Positions 4,819-7,990 of a stretch of 7,990 nt of DNA are shown here, piece after piece. The stretch's first letter is position 1. The number at the start of each line of letters is the position of its first letter. The stretch lies in contig VBCL01000118.1 in the NCBI GenBank assembly GCA_005888865.1, forward strand, positions 1 through 7,990, given 5' to 3'. This DNA comes from Betaproteobacteria bacterium. GTDB lineage: Bacteria; Pseudomonadota; Gammaproteobacteria; Burkholderiales; Casimicrobiaceae. A program made the translations under genes and the position numbers. The notes below the pieces were generated by a model that did no database searches, had not been told where the DNA came from, and was given only the letters and a program-made list of their open reading frames with translations.

Positions 4819-7179
4819 ATGCAGCCGCTCGCCGCCGCGTCATTGGTCGAGCGTGTCGCAGACGGCGCGCGGTTCGCTTTGGACAATGGCTGGGAGTGTC
4901 GGCTGTTCGTGCTCTCCGCCGACCTGATGCGCGTGCTGCTGATTCCGCCCGGTGGATTGCGCGAGCCGCGGACATGGATGGTCGCGCCCCGCGGAACCGA
5001 CGTTCCGTGGGAGGGCCGCAACCGCCTCGACGTGACCGCGTTCGAACGGCCGCGGTTCGATCTCGATCAGGGTGAGCATGAAGTCGTGCTGCAGACACCG
5101 GCGTTGCACGTTCGCGTTCGCCTGCGGCCTTTCGGCCTCGAATGGTCGACGCCCGACGCGCCATCCTTCGCGGCCGATCGCAGTACGCACGCCTACGAAT
5201 GGAGCCGGAGAACCGGCGCCGTGCGCCACTACATGGCCCGACGGCCGACCGACCGCTACTTCGGACTGGGAGACAAGAGCGGCGCTCTCGACAAGCACGG
5301 CCGACGTTTGCGGACGCTCGCCCTCGACGCACTGGGCTACGATGCGCAGACGAGCGACCCTCTTTACAAGCACTGGCCCTACGTGATCGTTCGAGACCGG
5401 AGCGGCGTCGCCTACGGGCTCTTCTACGACACACTCTCCAGCGCAACCTTCGATCTCGGTTGCGAGCACGACAACTACCACGGCTTGTACCGCTACTGCG
5501 AGATCGAAGCCGGGGACCTCGACTACTACATCTTCGTCGGCCCGAAGATTCGCGACGTTGTGGCCAAGTTTGCCGAGCTGACCGGCCGCATGGCCTTCGG
5601 CCCGCGCTGGAGCCTGGGCTACGCCAATACGGCCATGGCGCTTACGGACGCCGAGGACGCGCAGCCACGCCTCTCCGATTTCATCGATCGCGTCGTCGAG
5701 CACGCGATCCCGATCAGCGCTTTCCATTTCGGTTCGGGCTACAGCAGCATCGGTCCGCGTCGTTACGTGTTCACCTGGAACCGCGACAAATTTCCGGATC
5801 CGCGCGCCCTGGTCGAGAAATTCCGGCGCGCAGGGATTCGCCTCATCGCGAATATCAAGCCGTGCCTTCTCGACGATCATCCGGACTACGCCGATGCCGC
5901 AGCGCGTGGGGCGCTTATCGGCGACGCGACAACCGGCAAGCCGAGCATCGGTCAATTCTGGGACGGTGAGGGCGCGTACATCGACTTCACGCATCCCGAG
6001 GGCGTGCGCTGGTGGCAGGAGGGTCTCGGACGCCAGCTTCTCGCCTACGGCATTCTGGGCTGGAACGACAACAACGAATACGAGGTCTGGAACGACGACG
6101 CCGCCTCGAACGGCTTCGGGCAGGCGATACCGATTGACCGCTCGCGTCCGCTGCAGCCGCTGCTGATGACCCGCGCGACGTATGAAGCGCAGGCTGCGCG
6201 CTTCGCCGACGAACGCGTGTACACGGTCACACGCGCCGGACCGCCGGGTATCCAGCGCTACGCTCAGACGTGGTCCGGCGACAACACGACATCGTGGCAC
6301 ACGTTGCGCTGGAACATCCGCATGGGGCTGACGATGAGCCTCTCCGGCATGTTCAATACCGGGCACGACGTCGGCGGGTTTCACGGTCCCGTTCCGGATC
6401 CGGAGCTCCTCGTGCGCTGGGTGCAGAGCGGCGCCTTCAGTCCGCGCTTCATCATGAATTCATGGAAGGCAGGCGGCGCGGTGAATACGCCGTGGCTGCA
6501 TCCGGAAGTCACGCCGATCATCCGCGACTGGATCCGGCTGCGCTACCGGCTTCTGCCGTACTTGTATAGCCTCTTCCGGCGCGCCGCCCAGTTCGGTGAG
6601 CCGATGCTGCGCCCGCTTTTCTACGAATTCGAGGACGAATCGCATGCGTTCGCCGACAGCGACGACTTCATGCTCGGACCGAATCTGCTCGTAGCCTCGG
6701 TGGTCGAGCCGGGACAGCGCGAACGGTTGGTCCATCTTCCTGCGGGCCCGGGTGGATGGCTCGACTTCTGGACCGGCAAGCATGTTGCTGCCGGTCAGGC
6801 TGTGGTCGCGCCCGCTCCGCTCGAACGCATTCCATTGTTCGTCCCGGCCGGCGCGATGCTTCCCACGACCGACACCGCCGACATGCGGCGCCTGCACGAC
6901 GAACCTTCGCGCGCGTTGCGGATCTTTCCCGGTATGAAAAATGGAAGCAGCGCATTCACCGTCTACGAGGACGATGGTCTCACGCTGCGCTATCGCGACG
7001 GCGACTACGCCGAGCTCGAATGCAGGCTCGAATGGACGGCTCGTACGGTTCGGCTGCAGGTGACCAAGCACGGCCGCTACCGCTTGCCGTATGCAACCCT
7101 GCGCATCATCCCGCCGCCGGGCGACCGGCGACGAATGCAGCTCGTTGGCAAAGGGATCGATCTGGCGACCGGAGCTTAG
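4819..7179 (+). CDS. Glycoside hydrolase family 31 alpha-glucosidase, cytoplasmic
   Basis: This 786-residue enzyme should hydrolyse alpha-linked glucose (or another alpha-glycoside) with retention of configuration. The N-terminal beta-sandwich covers about residues 1-255. TGRMAFGPRWSLGY (255-268) opens the catalytic barrel, which includes FHFGSGY (302-308) and FTWNRDKFPDP (318-328). The expected nucleophile is Asp417 in GWNDNNEYE, and the acid/base is Asp488 in WSGDN. GHDVGGF (515-521) is a further family hallmark. C-terminal beta domains follow from about 600, including YEDDGLTLRY. There is no signal peptide, so it acts on sugar already imported by the transporter encoded just upstream. The start lies 4 bases after the ATPase stop, with no clear Shine-Dalgarno, suggesting translational coupling. 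It is the last operon gene; its stop is 5 bases from that of the convergent thioesterase gene. Linkage specificity (1,4, 1,6, 1,3) cannot be read from sequence; alpha-xylosidase activity is a less likely alternative. Confidence 0.93.
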   Translation: MQPLAAASLVERVADGARFALDNGWECRLFVLSADLMRVLLIPPGGLREPRTWMVAPRGTDVPWEGRNRLDVTAFERPRFDLDQGEHEVVLQTPALHVRVRLRPFGLEWSTPDAPSFAADRSTHAYEWSRRTGAVRHYMARRPTDRYFGLGDKSGALDKHGRRLRTLALDALGYDAQTSDPLYKHWPYVIVRDRSGVAYGLFYDTLSSATFDLGCEHDNYHGLYRYCEIEAGDLDYYIFVGPKIRDVVAKFAELTGRMAFGPRWSLGYANTAMALTDAEDAQPRLSDFIDRVVEHAIPISAFHFGSGYSSIGPRRYVFTWNRDKFPDPRALVEKFRRAGIRLIANIKPCLLDDHPDYADAAARGALIGDATTGKPSIGQFWDGEGAYIDFTHPEGVRWWQEGLGRQLLAYGILGWNDNNEYEVWNDDAASNGFGQAIPIDRSRPLQPLLMTRATYEAQAARFADERVYTVTRAGPPGIQRYAQTWSGDNTTSWHTLRWNIRMGLTMSLSGMFNTGHDVGGFHGPVPDPELLVRWVQSGAFSPRFIMNSWKAGGAVNTPWLHPEVTPIIRDWIRLRYRLLPYLYSLFRRAAQFGEPMLRPLFYEFEDESHAFADSDDFMLGPNLLVASVVEPGQRERLVHLPAGPGGWLDFWTGKHVAAGQAVVAPAPLERIPLFVPAGAMLPTTDTADMRRLHDEPSRALRIFPGMKNGSSAFTVYEDDGLTLRYRDGDYAELECRLEWTARTVRLQVTKHGRYRLPYATLRIIPPPGDRRRMQLVGKGIDLATGA

Positions 7180-7184
7180 GTTCC

Positions 7185-7990
7185 TTAGTCATCCGGGGCC
7201 ACCTTCATCCGCGCCGACCATCCTATTTCTGCGCGGCTCCTGGGCAACGCGCCCAGATAAGTCTCGAGCCTTTCCGCCAAGACCCGCACGGTCGGTTCTT
7301 TGACCATAGCAGCGTGGCCGCAGGCAATGATGCGAATGTCCAGACCGGCCTCAGCGAGCCGCTCCCACCCGAGGTGCGAACGGCGCGAATATCCGGCGGT
7401 CGATGCTTTGAAGAGGACCGCGTGGCCAGAGTAGGCTTGCGGGCGGTAGCTCAAATACGCCCAGTAATGAGCTTCGGTCACCGTTCGGAATTTGCGCAAA
7501 TGCGAGAGGCCCAAATTCTGCAGCACGAACCGGTATACCCTCTGCTGGACCAGCCTTACATTCTTGAGCCGAAGGAAGTTCCGGGTCGTTCGCGCCAGCT
7601 CCAACGGGCGGAAGCCCGGCGCAATACTGTCGCAAAGGGCTAGCAACTCGGTTGTCTGGCCCTGGGCTCTCAGTTGACGGGCCATTTCGAAGGCGATCGT
7701 ACCGCCGCTGCAGTAGCCGGCCAGGCGATACGGCCCTCTTGGCTGTATCTGCAGCATGGTGTGGATGCAATGCGCCGCCATCGCCTCGATCGTTGTGTCG
7801 GGAGGCGTTTTGCCGTCGACACCGCGCGCCGGAAGTCCGTATAGGGGTTGGTCCTCTGCCAGGTGGCGCGCCAGATTGTCATAAAAAAACAGGTGTCCGC
7901 CGACGATGTGCGGGCAAAACAATGGTCTGCGCTTGCCGGTCGCCTTGATGGCGACGGGGCCCGACCAGAGCGGTGGCCCACTATCGTCGA
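7185..7990 (-). CDS. C-terminal thioesterase domain of an NRPS/PKS-type protein, Cys nucleophile (5' end outside window)
   Basis: The frame is open from the window edge (7990) down to the TAA at 7185-7187, about 267 codons. The TTG at 7920-7922 could be read as a start, but in-frame sequence upstream (ending GPVAIKATGKRRPLFCPHIV) looks like the linker between a carrier-protein domain and its thioesterase, so I treat the gene as truncated. The fold is an alpha/beta hydrolase. Numbering from the Leu (TTG codon) at 7922, VGGHLFFYDNLARHL and QPLYGLPARGVDG are typical of the first strands. AGYCSGGTIAFEMARQL (68-84) is the nucleophile elbow with Cys71 where most relatives have Ser. Asp98 (LLALCDS) and His203 (CGHAAMVKEP) complete the triad. 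Such domains release or cyclise the product from a carrier protein; a stand-alone editing thioesterase or a short acyl-carrier/thioesterase protein is possible. The product is unknown. GC content appears lower than in the sugar operon. Confidence 0.8.
   Translation of the reverse strand, partial: DDSGPPLWSGPVAIKATGKRRPLFCPHIVGGHLFFYDNLARHLAEDQPLYGLPARGVDGKTPPDTTIEAMAAHCIHTMLQIQPRGPYRLAGYCSGGTIAFEMARQLRAQGQTTELLALCDSIAPGFRPLELARTTRNFLRLKNVRLVQQRVYRFVLQNLGLSHLRKFRTVTEAHYWAYLSYRPQAYSGHAVLFKASTAGYSRRSHLGWERLAEAGLDIRIIACGHAAMVKEPTVRVLAERLETYLGALPRSRAEIGWSARMKVAPDD

Noticed and set aside
4840..6384. A 514-codon open frame on the minus strand opposite the GH31 gene
   Set aside because: It is an antisense shadow of a GC-rich gene. 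The translation is Val/Arg/Ala-rich with no recognisable domain, while the plus-strand frame is clearly GH31.
6756..7643. A 295-codon plus-strand frame crossing from the GH31 gene into the thioesterase region
   Set aside because: It spans two real genes in wrong frames and has no domain similarity that I can recognise.
7920..7922. TTG as the true start of the thioesterase gene
   Set aside because: The frame stays open to the window edge and the upstream residues look like a carrier-to-thioesterase linker.
1..7990. CRISPR arrays, tRNA or rRNA genes, insertion sequences
   Set aside because: No regularly spaced repeats, tRNA-like cloverleaf, rRNA sequence, transposase frame or terminal inverted repeats were seen by eye.

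Overview
The window comes from a GC-rich bacterial chromosome, most likely a proteobacterium. The grounds are codon use dominated by G/C in third positions, a Gram-negative-type binding-protein ABC sugar transporter, and the general look of the proteins. I cannot name the genus from sequence alone.

Layout. Positions 1-109 (minus strand) hold the first 36 codons of a ROK-family sugar kinase that looks like polyphosphate/ATP glucokinase. A divergent intergenic region of 182 bases (110-291) carries a TATAAT box framed by an imperfect 12-base direct repeat, and a strong Shine-Dalgarno for the next gene. Positions 292-7179 hold five tightly packed plus-strand genes, evidently one operon: a periplasmic sugar-binding protein, two CUT1-type membrane permeases (8-base overlap), a MalK/UgpC-type ATPase, and a cytoplasmic GH31 alpha-glucosidase. 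From 7990 down to 7185 on the minus strand runs the C-terminal end of a different kind of gene: a thioesterase domain of the sort that ends NRPS/PKS proteins. It is truncated at its 5' side by the window edge. Its stop codon faces the GH31 stop codon across only 5 bases.

How it works together (inference from gene families). An alpha-glucoside is captured in the periplasm, imported by the ABC transporter, cut by the GH31 enzyme to free glucose, and the glucose is phosphorylated by the divergently encoded ROK kinase. No transcriptional regulator and no outer-membrane porin lie within the window. The substrate cannot be fixed from sequence; maltose, isomaltose, nigerose, trehalose-like sugars or larger alpha-glucans all remain possible.

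The most notable features are: (i) the thioesterase has cysteine, not serine, at the position that aligns with the catalytic nucleophile, with Asp and His of the triad in place; (ii) the second permease carries an extra periplasmic segment of about 65 residues; (iii) the GH31 nucleophile motif is a WNDNNE variant; (iv) base composition drops at the boundary between the sugar operon and the thioesterase gene.
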